Part shown: piece by piece, positions 35,022 through 43,143 of the stretch
How the letters are laid out: every line of letters begins with the position of its first letter
Position numbering within the stretch: the first letter of the stretch is position 1
Origin: an uncultured Collinsella sp.
Lineage (GTDB): Bacteria > Actinomycetota > Coriobacteriia > Coriobacteriales > Coriobacteriaceae
Assembly: GCA_900541475.1 (NCBI GenBank)
Contig: UQJV01000002.1
Coordinates: 34,201-98,200, forward strand
Direction: 5' to 3'
DNA: 64,000 nucleotides
The notes under the pieces: generated by a model
Databases searched by the model: none
Told to the model about the DNA's origin: nothing
Seen by the model: only the letters and a program-made list of their open reading frames with translations
Made by a program: the position numbers and the translations under genes

Positions 35022-35731
35022 AGAATGATGCCCGCGACCGTGTTATCGTCGCCCTCGACTGCGACCGTGAGCGCGCGCTCGAGCTCGCCCACGAGCTTTC
35101 GGGCCATGCCGCCTGGCTCAAGGTCGGCATGACGCTCTATTACGCTGAGGGTCCCCAGATCGTCAAGACCTTTAAGGACCTTGACTTTAAGGTCTTCCTC
35201 GACCTTAAGTTCCATGACATTCCGCATCAGGTGCGCGGCGCTGCCCGCTCGGCCTCGCTTGCCGGTGCCGACCTGCTTTCGGTCCACGGCCTGGGCTCGG
35301 GTGCTATGCTCGCTGCCTGCCGCGAGGGTGCCGAGGAGGCGCGTGAGGACCGCGCCAAACTCGTCGCCATCACCGTGCTCACGAGCATGAATCAGGATGC
35401 CTTGAGCGAGATCGGCGTCGAGTCGCCCGTGGCCGAGGAGGCCGCCCGCTTGGCAAAGCTTGCTCAGGCCAACGGCATCGATGGCATCGTGTGCTCACCG
35501 ATGGAGGCTCACGACATGCGTGAGCTGCTGGGTCCTGATGCCCTGATCGTGACTCCGGGTGTGCGTCCGGTGGGTGCCGCCCTTGGCGACCAGTCCCGCG
35601 TGGCGACGCCTTCCCAGGCTATCGAGCGTGGCGCAAGCCACATTGTGGTGGGCCGTCCCATCACCGGTGCCGACGATCCGGTTGCCGCCTTTGACGCCAT
35701 CGTCGCCGAGCTGGTCGAAAACGTCGCGTAA
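35015..35731 (+). CDS. pyrF: Orotidine 5'-phosphate decarboxylase
   Basis: Final step to UMP. The 238-residue product has RVIVALDCDRERALELA, the catalytic DLKFHDIPHQV, and a C-terminal VVGRPITGADDP phosphate loop. It overlaps pyrD by seven bases. The operon has no carAB or pyrE, so those must lie elsewhere. Confidence 0.97.
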   Translation: MLENDARDRVIVALDCDRERALELAHELSGHAAWLKVGMTLYYAEGPQIVKTFKDLDFKVFLDLKFHDIPHQVRGAARSASLAGADLLSVHGLGSGAMLAACREGAEEAREDRAKLVAITVLTSMNQDALSEIGVESPVAEEAARLAKLAQANGIDGIVCSPMEAHDMRELLGPDALIVTPGVRPVGAALGDQSRVATPSQAIERGASHIVVGRPITGADDPVAAFDAIVAELVENVA

Positions 35732-35776
35732 AAGATTCCCCTAAGTCACCACTTTTGGGTCTCATTAGCACAAAAT

Positions 35777-35834
35777 AGCCCCTGTGCCTGCGTAAACTTT
35801 CCCATCCTTTGTGTGGAATCGCAGGTCAGGGGCT
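35777..35834 (+). other. Interrupted inverted repeat after pyrF
   Basis: AGCCCCTG then CCTGCG (35777-35792) match CGCAGG then AGGGGCT (35820-35834) with one base of bulge and a 27-base loop. There is no T run directly after it, so it is a weak terminator candidate for the pyr operon. Confidence 0.4.
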
Positions 35835-35897
35835 TAACTTTGGGCGCAGTATATTGCACTTTTTGCGGGTATCGTCTAACCTATGGAGCCGCGATTA

Positions 35898-35929
35898 GGC
35901 ATTTTGTACGTTCTACGTGCTAAAATGCC
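35898..35929. promoter_or_regulatory. Inverted repeat upstream of mihF
   Basis: GGCATTTT (35898-35905) and AAAATGCC (35922-35929) are perfect 8-base arms, with ACGT repeated in the spacer. It lies about 45 bases before the mihF ATG and may be an operator or promoter-embedded hairpin. Confidence 0.4.
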
Positions 35930-35970
35930 AATTATTGAATCAGATATAACCCAACTATTTGGAGGTACGA

Positions 35971-36279
35971 ATGGCACTCCCTCAGCTTACCGACGAGCAG
36001 CGCAAGCAGGCTCTTGAGAAGGCTGCTGCCGCACGTCACGCCCGCGCTGAGCTTCGCGAGCAGATCAAGAAGGGCGAGAAGTCCCTCGAGTCCGTGCTCA
36101 ACTCCGATGACCCCATCGCTTCCCGCATGAAGGTTTCCACCCTCATCGAGTCTCTCCCCGGTTATGGCAAGGCCAAGGCCGCCAAGATCATGGAGGAGCT
36201 CGGTATCTCCGCTACTCGTCGCGTCCAGGGCCTCGGCGTCCGTCAGCGCGAGCAGCTCCTCGAGCAGCTGACCAAATAA
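35971..36279 (+). CDS. mihF: Actinobacterial integration host factor
   Basis: Nucleoid-associated DNA-binding protein unique to Actinobacteria, unrelated to proteobacterial IHF. The 102-residue product has a basic helical N-terminus and the helix-two-turn-helix region ESLPGYGKAKAAKIMEELGI followed by TRRVQGLGVRQREQLLEQ. GGAGG precedes the ATG at 35971. The order pyrF-mihF-gmk-rpoZ is the conserved actinobacterial one and is the best phylum marker in the window. Confidence 0.95.
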   Translation: MALPQLTDEQRKQALEKAAAARHARAELREQIKKGEKSLESVLNSDDPIASRMKVSTLIESLPGYGKAKAAKIMEELGISATRRVQGLGVRQREQLLEQLTK

Positions 36280-36849
36280 GTGAGCGCTCAGGATTCCAAG
36301 CTCTTTGTGATTTCTGGACCGTCAGGCGCAGGCAAGGGTACGCTCGTCACTCGTGTGCGCGAGCGCCGCTCGAACCTGGGTCTGACGGTTTCGGCTACCA
36401 CGCGAGCACCACGCAAAGGTGAGGTCGACGGCGTCAACTACTTTTTTCTGACGCGTGAGGAGTTCGACCGCCGCGTGGCAAACGGTGAGTTTGTTGAGTG
36501 GGCCGAGGTCCACGGTAACTGCTACGGCACGTTGGTGAGCGAGGTCACATCCAAGCTCGCCTCGGGCTCGTCTCTGATTTTGGAGATCGATGTCCAGGGC
36601 GCCCTGCAGGTGAAGGAGCGTTTCCCCGAGGCCGTGCTGATCTTTATCAAGCCGCCTTCGCTTGAGGTGCTCCGCGAGCGTCTAGTCGGTCGCGGTACCG
36701 AGACGCCCGAGACGATTGAGCTGCGTATGGCAAACGCCGCCGATGAGCTTGCCCTTGCCGACCGCTACGACGACGTCGTGGTGAATGACGATCTCGACCG
36801 CGCGACCGATGAGCTCGTTCGCGTTCTCGATATGCATGAAAGGATCTGA
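36280..36849 (+). CDS. gmk: Guanylate kinase
   Basis: Phosphorylates GMP to GDP. The 189-residue product has P-loop ISGPSGAGKGTLVTRV, the GMP-binding ATTRAPRKGEVDGVNYFF, and a lid domain. GTG at 36280 directly follows the mihF stop, suggesting translational coupling. Confidence 0.97.
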   Translation: MSAQDSKLFVISGPSGAGKGTLVTRVRERRSNLGLTVSATTRAPRKGEVDGVNYFFLTREEFDRRVANGEFVEWAEVHGNCYGTLVSEVTSKLASGSSLILEIDVQGALQVKERFPEAVLIFIKPPSLEVLRERLVGRGTETPETIELRMANAADELALADRYDDVVVNDDLDRATDELVRVLDMHERI

Positions 36850-36854
36850 GGTCC

Positions 36855-37136
36855 GTGTCCGTTGTAAAGCCTTGTATTGACGATCTTCTGGAGAAGACCG
36901 ATCATAACCGCTTCCTGCTCGCTTCGCTTGCCTCCAAGCGCGCCTGCGACATCAATAGCATGCTGCGTGGCCAGCACAACCGCGTGCTTGCCGTCCAGGA
37001 TGTCGATGACATCACCATCGGGCTTTCCGGTGCCGATACCATCTCGATGGCTATGGACGAGATTGTCGACGGCGACATCTCTTACGACGAGGCCCGTTAC
37101 GAGAAGGCGCTCGGCCACAAGGTTGCTGAAGCCTAA
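36855..37136 (+). CDS. rpoZ: RNA polymerase omega subunit
   Basis: Small subunit that helps beta-prime folding. The 93-residue product has PCIDDLLEKTDHNRFLLASL and SKRACDINSMLRG, the omega signature. GTG at 36855 lies six bases after gmk, as in other Actinobacteria. Confidence 0.93.
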   Translation: MSVVKPCIDDLLEKTDHNRFLLASLASKRACDINSMLRGQHNRVLAVQDVDDITIGLSGADTISMAMDEIVDGDISYDEARYEKALGHKVAEA

Positions 37137-38381
37137 ATGGCGGCTCGCGTCTGCCTAGTCCACTATCACGAGGTTGGACTGAAGGGCAAGAACCGCGCAC
37201 ATTTTGAGCATATCCTCATGGATAACATTAAGGCGGCCTTGGCCGCCTTTTCCGTGAACGCCGTGTCTCGAATTTCCGGTTATATCCTCGTGACCTTTAA
37301 CGAGCATCAGGCCGACGAGGCGGCGCGTGTCATCCGCACCGTCCCCGGCGTTGCTCGTGTGTCTTTGGCGTATCACACCAACCGCGACCCGCAGGAGTAC
37401 TGCGCCGCCGCCGTGAAGGCGCTGCGCGAGTTTGGTTCCTTCGATTCGTTTAAGGTGCACGCCAAGCGCTCCAATACTGACTATGAGCTCACCTCGATCG
37501 ATATCAATCGTCAGGCGGGCGAGGTACTGTGTGAGGCCTTCCCCGATAAAAAGGTTCAAATGCACGACCCCGATGCAATGGTGCACGTACTGGTGGTCCA
37601 GGGCAGCGTTTATGTGTACGCGCGCTCTGAGCGCGGCGTGGGCGGTCTGCCGGTGGGTTCTGCCGGCAAGGTCGTGACGCTGCTGTCGTCGGGTATCGAT
37701 TCTCCGGTGGCGACCTGGATGCTCGCGCGTCGCGGCGCGGTGTGCGTGCCGGTGCATTTCTCCGGTCGTCCGCAGACGCCCGATACGAGCGAGTATTTGG
37801 TGCAGGACATCATCCGTGCGCTTGCGCCGGGTGTCCAGATCGGTCGTCTGTACGTGGTGCCGTTTGGCGACTGCCAGCGTGAGATTTCGGTCACCTGTCC
37901 CAGCAACCTGCGCGTGATCATGTACCGCCGCATTATGTATTCGGTTGCTGAGCGCATTGCACACATCGAGGGTGCCAAGGCTATCGTTACGGGCGAATCG
38001 CTTGGGCAGGTTGCCTCCCAGACGCTTGAGAACATCATGGCCGTCAACGAGGCCGTGAAGATCCCCGTGTTCCGTCCTCTCATCGGTTCGGACAAGCAGG
38101 AGATCATCGCACGTGCCGAGGAGATCGGTACATTCGATATCTCGACTGAGGCCGCTCCCGACTGCTGCACGCTGTTTATGCCGCGCCGTCCCGAGACGCA
38201 CGCTAAACTCGATGCCGTGCATGAGGCCTGGGAGTTGTTCGATCATGAGGAGATGATCGAGCGCCTGCTTAAGCAGACCGAGTACATCGACTTCGAGAGC
38301 AACACGTACAAGGCCCCTAAGACCTTAAAACGCAAACATTCGGAGCTTGCTCCGCGTGAGATTTACCAAGATCACGAATAA
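37137..38381 (+). CDS. thiI: tRNA 4-thiouridine synthase ThiI
   Basis: Sulfur insertion into U8 of tRNA. The 414-residue product has an N-terminal ferredoxin-like/THUMP part (LVHYHEVGLKGKNRAHFEHI) and the PP-loop LLSSGIDSPVATWMLARRG. There is no C-terminal rhodanese domain, which is normal in Gram-positive ThiI. The ATG directly follows the rpoZ stop. The usual partner, a dedicated cysteine desulfurase, is not in this window. Confidence 0.96.
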   Translation: MAARVCLVHYHEVGLKGKNRAHFEHILMDNIKAALAAFSVNAVSRISGYILVTFNEHQADEAARVIRTVPGVARVSLAYHTNRDPQEYCAAAVKALREFGSFDSFKVHAKRSNTDYELTSIDINRQAGEVLCEAFPDKKVQMHDPDAMVHVLVVQGSVYVYARSERGVGGLPVGSAGKVVTLLSSGIDSPVATWMLARRGAVCVPVHFSGRPQTPDTSEYLVQDIIRALAPGVQIGRLYVVPFGDCQREISVTCPSNLRVIMYRRIMYSVAERIAHIEGAKAIVTGESLGQVASQTLENIMAVNEAVKIPVFRPLIGSDKQEIIARAEEIGTFDISTEAAPDCCTLFMPRRPETHAKLDAVHEAWELFDHEEMIERLLKQTEYIDFESNTYKAPKTLKRKHSELAPREIYQDHE

Positions 38382-38392
38382 ATTTGTGCATA

Positions 38393-38424
38393 GACCGACG
38401 ATGCGCCTGCATCGTCGGTCTTTT
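38393..38424 (+). terminator. Intrinsic terminator after thiI
   Basis: GACCGACGATGC (38393-38404), loop GCCT, and GCATCGTCGGTC (38409-38420) form a 12-bp perfect stem followed by TTTT. Nothing else is evident in the gap to comEA. Confidence 0.93.
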
Positions 38425-38595
38425 GCTATCTGGGCATTAGGCGATAAACGGTTCATTTGTCGACGTTTGCCTGAATAAATGGACACTTTTCAGCAAGGTT
38501 TTGGTCAGCTTTTGGTTTGACCGTGGAAACTGGTGTGGGCGTGCGGAGTCTGCGGCGCTCGTTTCCTGACACGATGGTGTTGGGAGGTGTTTGCT

Positions 38596-39306
38596 ATGGC
38601 GCAGCGCGAGCAACACGAACGGGTTAAACGGATGGACCGCTGGGCAGAAAAGCTGCTCGGCCATAAGGCGGTGGTCGTGGCGATTCTGGTTGCCATTGCC
38701 GCTGCGAGTGGCCTGGCGATGGCAAATTTTGGTGGCCATTCCAGCAACGTGTCGTTTGAGCGTAGTGACGAGGCAGGCGCCTCGGATGTGCGAGGGGACG
38801 GGGATGTGTCACCTGATGATGCCGATGAGTCGTCTGCCAAGAGTTCTTCTGCCGCCGAGGTGTACGTCGATGTGGATGGCGCCGTTGTGAGGCCTGGCGT
38901 GTACCGGCTCAAAGGCGGAGCGCGGGTATCCCAGGCAATCGATGCTGCCGGAGGGCTTACGGCCGAGGCGGATGTGACAGGGCTTAATCGTGCGTCCAAG
39001 ATCACAGATGGTCAAAAGATCTATGTGCCGACGGTGGGGGAGCAACAAGCGGCTGTGGCGGTCGGCGGGGCCGAAAGCGGTGCTGCCACGACTCCTGGTG
39101 CGGGGTCTTCGTCGGGGCTCGTGAACATCAATACGGCAAGTGCGGCGGAGCTGCAGACGCTTTCGGGCATCGGGCCTTCTATGGCCCAGTCAATTATCGA
39201 CGAACGGACGCAAAACGGGGCCTTTGCCTCGGTTGATGACCTTATGCGCGTATCGGGGATCGGTGAGAAGAAGCTCGCCAAAATCAAAGATTGCATCTGC
39301 GTATGA
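38596..39306 (+). CDS. comEA: Competence DNA receptor ComEA
   Basis: Membrane-anchored DNA-binding protein for transformation. The 236-residue product has one membrane segment (about residues 18-38), a Ser/Asp-rich linker, a SLBB domain (VYVDVDGAVVRPGVYRL onward), and a C-terminal helix-hairpin-helix pair (LVNINTASAAELQTLSGIGP, then LMRVSGIGEKKLAKIKD). GGGAGG precedes the ATG at 38596. It overlaps comEC (ATGA). Confidence 0.95.
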   Translation: MAQREQHERVKRMDRWAEKLLGHKAVVVAILVAIAAASGLAMANFGGHSSNVSFERSDEAGASDVRGDGDVSPDDADESSAKSSSAAEVYVDVDGAVVRPGVYRLKGGARVSQAIDAAGGLTAEADVTGLNRASKITDGQKIYVPTVGEQQAAVAVGGAESGAATTPGAGSSSGLVNINTASAAELQTLSGIGPSMAQSIIDERTQNGAFASVDDLMRVSGIGEKKLAKIKDCICV

Positions 39307-41606
39307 GTGCGACCGAGCGCGAGCATGTGATGCCACCGCGGCCCTTGATGCCGTGGACGATGGTCCTTTGTGCCGGTTTGTGTGCGAGCTGTGGCTTGGT
39401 GCTTAACGTGGCAGCCGATGTGCTGCTGGGAGAGCGGGCAGCGCCCGTTATATTGCTTATGGCCATTCCCGTTGCGGCTGCGGCGTGCATCGTATTGGCT
39501 CGGTCCTGCATGCGTCTTGTGCGATGGAAGCGATGGCTGTATGCCGCGGCTCTCGGCCTCGTGGCGGGGGCGGTCGTGTCCGCTGGTTGGGCGATAGGGG
39601 CGCTGCGCGCTTCGAGGGCATTGGATAATCGGGCTGCGAGCAGTCTCGAATTTTATGTGCAGGGCGATCCGTCCATCAATGACGGTTCGTACTCCTATAC
39701 CTGCGATGCGTATGCGGGCGAAAAGCGCTTGGGTCAGGTACGGCTGTCGTGTGATCATGAACTCGACGCCGGTTCGCATGTACGTGCTATCGGTCGAATT
39801 TCGCGGTTTGAGAATGATGCGTATGGGCGCTCACGCGTGCTTCGGGGCGAGCTTCGAAAGGTTAAAGTCGTCCGGTTGGTATCGGTCGACGAGGGTTCTC
39901 CGGGGCCGTTGCTTTGGCTTCGAAACGAGCTCCTTGCCCTTATCGCGCCCGCGACCGATCCAGCGCGCTCGCTTATTGCCGGCGTTGTCTGCGGACGCTC
40001 GGCCGAGCTGCGTGCCCTGCCGGCGGGCGATTGGTTTTCGGTAACGGGCACCGCACATCTTATCGCCGTTTCGGGCAGTCATCTTGCCATCGTGGGGTTT
40101 GTGATTGAGAGCGCCCTGCAAAAGACGCGTCTCTCTCGTGGGCTGCAGCGGGGGCTGTTGGTGCTGGCCCTCGCTGCCTATACCGTCTTTACGGGCGCCT
40201 CGCCCTCGGCCGTGCGCGCGTGCTGTATGGTGGCGGTGACGCTTGTCGCCAACGGCGCCGGACGTCGTCGGCATGGCCTCTCGGCTCTTTTTTTGACCAT
40301 GGCAATTTTTGTGTTGCTGCGGCCGACGGTATTGTTCGAAATGGGTTTTCAGCTATCGTGCGCCAGTGTTTTTGCCATCCTTTGTTTTTGCCCCTACGCC
40401 ACCTACGCCTTGGGCGAGTTGGGTGTGCCATCGGGCGTCGCCAGTATTTTGTCTGTCACGCTGTGCTCGCAGCTGGCGACACTTCCCGTTACGATTCCCG
40501 CATTTGAGACGTTTTCGCTCATTGCCCCGCTCGCAAATGCCGTGATCGGTCCGGTGATAAGCGTGCTGCTCGCTATATCGATTGTGCTGGTGCCCTGCTC
40601 GCTTGTGCCGCTGTTGCGTCACGGGGCGCTCGTGGTGCCCATGATTGTCGCTCGCTGTGCCCTGTTCTTTGAGCAGCTCTTTGCTGCCGTTCCGGGCGTA
40701 TCCGTAAGCGTGCCGCCCGGTACACCCTTGGTATACGTGGTGCCGTTTACGCTGGCCGTCCTCTTGGTCTGGTGGCCACGCCCCTGCGCACGGCCCATGG
40801 CAGTGGGGCTGTTGTGTTTGATGCTTGCAGCGGGTGTTCCGTATGTCTATTGGGATCGATGCGCACCGCCTTCGGTAACGGTCCTCGATGTTGGCCAGGC
40901 CGATGCGATTCTGGTTCGTCAGGGTGGCACTGTGGCGCTCGTCGACTGTGGGCTCGATGAGCGCGTGGTGTCGGCGTTGGTTCGCAACAATGTCCACCAT
41001 ATCGATGCCGTCTTCGTGACGCATTGGGACGAAGACCATTGGGGTGGTCTTCCCGATGTGCTCGATCAGTTTTCGGTTGGAACCATTGCGGTCGCGGCCG
41101 ATGCGCTAGAAGGCGCGCCTGCTGAGGTTCTGAATCGCCCCGGCGTTGCGTATCGGCAGGTGGCCCGCGGAGACACGTTCGATATCGGCGCATTTCGGGC
41201 TCGTGTGATGTGGCCGTTTGACACGGTGGATGGCGAGGGCAATGAGGACTCGCTTGTCTTGCTGCTTTCCTATGCTAGGGAAGGCAAGAGCCTGCGCGTG
41301 CTCCTCACCGGTGATGCCGAGCTCGATCAGGAGTGCGAGTTTGTGCAGGCGGTGGGCGATATCGATGTGCTCAAGCTGGGGCATCACGGCTCAAAAGTTT
41401 CCGTCGACACTGACCTACTGGAAACGCTTAAGCCCGAGCTCTCTATCGCGAGTGCGGGCGAGGGCAACCGCTACGGTCATCCATCCGATGCCTGCATCGA
41501 TGCCGTTCGCGATGCGGGTGGCGCGTTCGCATGCACCATCGAACAGGGAGATATCACTGTCTCGCCGACTGCAACCGGTTTTGCCATGCGATGTCAGCGA
41601 CCTTGA
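39303..41606 (+). CDS. comEC: DNA-uptake channel ComEC/Rec2
   Basis: Polytopic membrane channel that takes single-stranded DNA across the inner membrane. The 767-residue product has N-terminal membrane helices, an OB-fold-like section, the competence domain (GTAHLIAVSGSHLAIVGFVI) and a C-terminal metallo-beta-lactamase domain with THWDEDHWGGL and KLGHHGSKVS. The frame is intact, so the gene looks functional. Confidence 0.95.
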   Translation: MSATEREHVMPPRPLMPWTMVLCAGLCASCGLVLNVAADVLLGERAAPVILLMAIPVAAAACIVLARSCMRLVRWKRWLYAAALGLVAGAVVSAGWAIGALRASRALDNRAASSLEFYVQGDPSINDGSYSYTCDAYAGEKRLGQVRLSCDHELDAGSHVRAIGRISRFENDAYGRSRVLRGELRKVKVVRLVSVDEGSPGPLLWLRNELLALIAPATDPARSLIAGVVCGRSAELRALPAGDWFSVTGTAHLIAVSGSHLAIVGFVIESALQKTRLSRGLQRGLLVLALAAYTVFTGASPSAVRACCMVAVTLVANGAGRRRHGLSALFLTMAIFVLLRPTVLFEMGFQLSCASVFAILCFCPYATYALGELGVPSGVASILSVTLCSQLATLPVTIPAFETFSLIAPLANAVIGPVISVLLAISIVLVPCSLVPLLRHGALVVPMIVARCALFFEQLFAAVPGVSVSVPPGTPLVYVVPFTLAVLLVWWPRPCARPMAVGLLCLMLAAGVPYVYWDRCAPPSVTVLDVGQADAILVRQGGTVALVDCGLDERVVSALVRNNVHHIDAVFVTHWDEDHWGGLPDVLDQFSVGTIAVAADALEGAPAEVLNRPGVAYRQVARGDTFDIGAFRARVMWPFDTVDGEGNEDSLVLLLSYAREGKSLRVLLTGDAELDQECEFVQAVGDIDVLKLGHHGSKVSVDTDLLETLKPELSIASAGEGNRYGHPSDACIDAVRDAGGAFACTIEQGDITVSPTATGFAMRCQRP

Positions 41607-41614
41607 TGCTGCCG

Positions 41615-41644
41615 TTGGCGTGGGACCAACCCGTGGGATAGAAT
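41615..41644 (+). promoter_or_regulatory. Possible promoter of holA
   Basis: TTGGCG at 41615-41620, an 18-base spacer, and TAGAAT at 41639-41644. It overlaps a further-upstream in-frame ATG (41643), which supports the later start at 41685. Confidence 0.45.
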
Positions 41645-41684
41645 GACACGGTACGAGCACGAGAGCCTGCGGGAGGGGAGCGCG

Positions 41685-42647
41685 ATGTCCGAAACCGGTC
41701 TTTTGCCGGCGTATCTGATCGTCGGTACCGACGGAGTCAAACGCGACCACGCCGTCTCGCGTATGAAGGCTCGTCTGGAAAAGACGGGCATGGTCGAGTT
41801 CAACCTCGACGAGCGCGATATGACCAAAGACCCCGATATCGAGTCGATTATCGGGTCGCTTAACACCTTTCCCATGGGCAGCGAGTTTCGCCTGGTAATC
41901 CTTGACGGCTGCTCAAAACTCGTCAAAGCGATCTCCGAGCCGCTTGTCGAGTATCTGGCGAGTCCCAGCCCCACGACGGTTTGCCTCATCATCGCCGATT
42001 CGCTTGCCAAGAACACGCGCCTGTACAAGGCAATCGCCAAGATTGACAAGAAGGCCGTGATCGACTGTTCGGGCACCAAGCGCTGGGAGCTCCCGCGCCG
42101 CGTGCAGCAGATGGCGACGCAGCACGGAAAGTCCATCTCGACGGCGGCCGCCGAGGAGCTCGTTTCGCGCTCGGGTGAGAACACTCGCATGCTCGATAAC
42201 GACTTGGCCAAGCTTGCCCAGATGGTCGAGGCGCCGCAAATTGAGCTTGCCGATGTGGAACGCTGGATCGTGCGCACGGCCGAAGTCCAGCCCTGGGATT
42301 TTCTCAACGCGGTCTCGGCTCGTGATATGCGCCGCTCGCTTGAGCTCTTTGGGCTGTTACCCACCAAGAGCTATGTGTGGACCTACACGCTGCTGTGCGG
42401 ACGCATTCGCGAGCTTATCGTCGCCAAGGCACTCGATGCGCGTGGACAGGGCCGCGAGCTTGCCGCGACGCTCAAGCTCCAGTCTTGGCAGGTCAAGAAT
42501 CACCTGACCTGGGCGCGTCGTTTTTCGATGACCGAGCTCGTTGCCGCGCTCGAGGGCGCGGTCGATGTGGAGCTCGCATTGAAGGGTTCGGCTGATTCCC
42601 AGACCGCGCTTTTGCTCTGGATTACGAACATCTTGAGAAAATCGTGA
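41685..42647 (+). CDS. holA: DNA polymerase III delta subunit
   Basis: Clamp-loader subunit that opens the beta ring. The 320-residue product starts YLIVGTDGVKRDHAVSRMK and contains the delta-type AAA+ scaffold: SEPLVEYLASPSPTTVCLII, then PRRVQQMATQHGKSIS and ENTRMLDNDLAKLAQMVE. ATG at 41685 follows GGAGGGGAG. The comEA-comEC-holA-rpsT order is common in Gram-positives. Confidence 0.94.
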   Translation: MSETGLLPAYLIVGTDGVKRDHAVSRMKARLEKTGMVEFNLDERDMTKDPDIESIIGSLNTFPMGSEFRLVILDGCSKLVKAISEPLVEYLASPSPTTVCLIIADSLAKNTRLYKAIAKIDKKAVIDCSGTKRWELPRRVQQMATQHGKSISTAAAEELVSRSGENTRMLDNDLAKLAQMVEAPQIELADVERWIVRTAEVQPWDFLNAVSARDMRRSLELFGLLPTKSYVWTYTLLCGRIRELIVAKALDARGQGRELAATLKLQSWQVKNHLTWARRFSMTELVAALEGAVDVELALKGSADSQTALLLWITNILRKS

Positions 42648-42699
42648 TGATACCTGCCTATTTGACAAATTCGTTCTATCCCTTTGAGGGGGAGCGTGC

Positions 42700-42705
42700 T
42701 ATAGT
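42700..42705 (+). promoter_or_regulatory. Probable extended -10 of rpsT
   Basis: TATAGT preceded by GTGC, about 75 bases before rpsT. It matches the GCTATNNT pattern of other promoters here. A TTGACA at 42662-42667 is too far to be its -35. Confidence 0.45.
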
Positions 42706-42780
42706 AGGCGCTTGCATGACCTCACCGTGTCTCAGAGGTGTCATACATTTTTTGCAAGGAACTCGAAAGGAACTCCAGAA

Positions 42781-43047
42781 GTGGCAAACATCAAGTCTCA
42801 GAAGAAGCGTATCCGCACCAATGAGGCAGCTCGCATGCGTAACAAGGCTGTCAAGTCCGAGCTCAAGACGCTGACCAAGCACGTCCAGTCCGCCGTCGCC
42901 GAGGGCGACGCCGAGAAGGCCCAGGCTGCCCTCAAGACCGTCACCAAGCGTCTCGACATGGCTGCCGCCAAGCATGTTATCCACAAGAACCAGGCTTCCA
43001 ACCGCAAGTCCGGTCTTGCCAAGCTCGTGAACAGCATCAACGCCTAA
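42781..43047 (+). CDS. rpsT: Ribosomal protein S20
   Basis: 30S protein binding 16S helix 44. The 88-residue basic product reads ANIKSQKKRIRTNEAARMRN and ends HKNQASNRKSGLAKLVNSIN. GTG at 42781 follows AAGGAA; an ATG at 42712 would add 23 atypical residues. Confidence 0.97.
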   Translation: MANIKSQKKRIRTNEAARMRNKAVKSELKTLTKHVQSAVAEGDAEKAQAALKTVTKRLDMAAAKHVIHKNQASNRKSGLAKLVNSINA

Positions 43048-43082
43048 GTTGTAAATTTCACACCACACAGATTACGCGCATA

Positions 43083-43118
43083 AATGGAGCCTGTTTTATG
43101 GAACAGGCTCCATTTTTT
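43083..43118 (+). terminator. Intrinsic terminator after rpsT
   Basis: AATGGAGCCTGTT and AACAGGCTCCATT form a 13-bp stem around TTATGG, ending in a run of T. It lies about 26 bases before lepA. Confidence 0.93.
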
Positions 43119-43143
43119 GTACCGCTCGGGTAAGATAGTCCGC

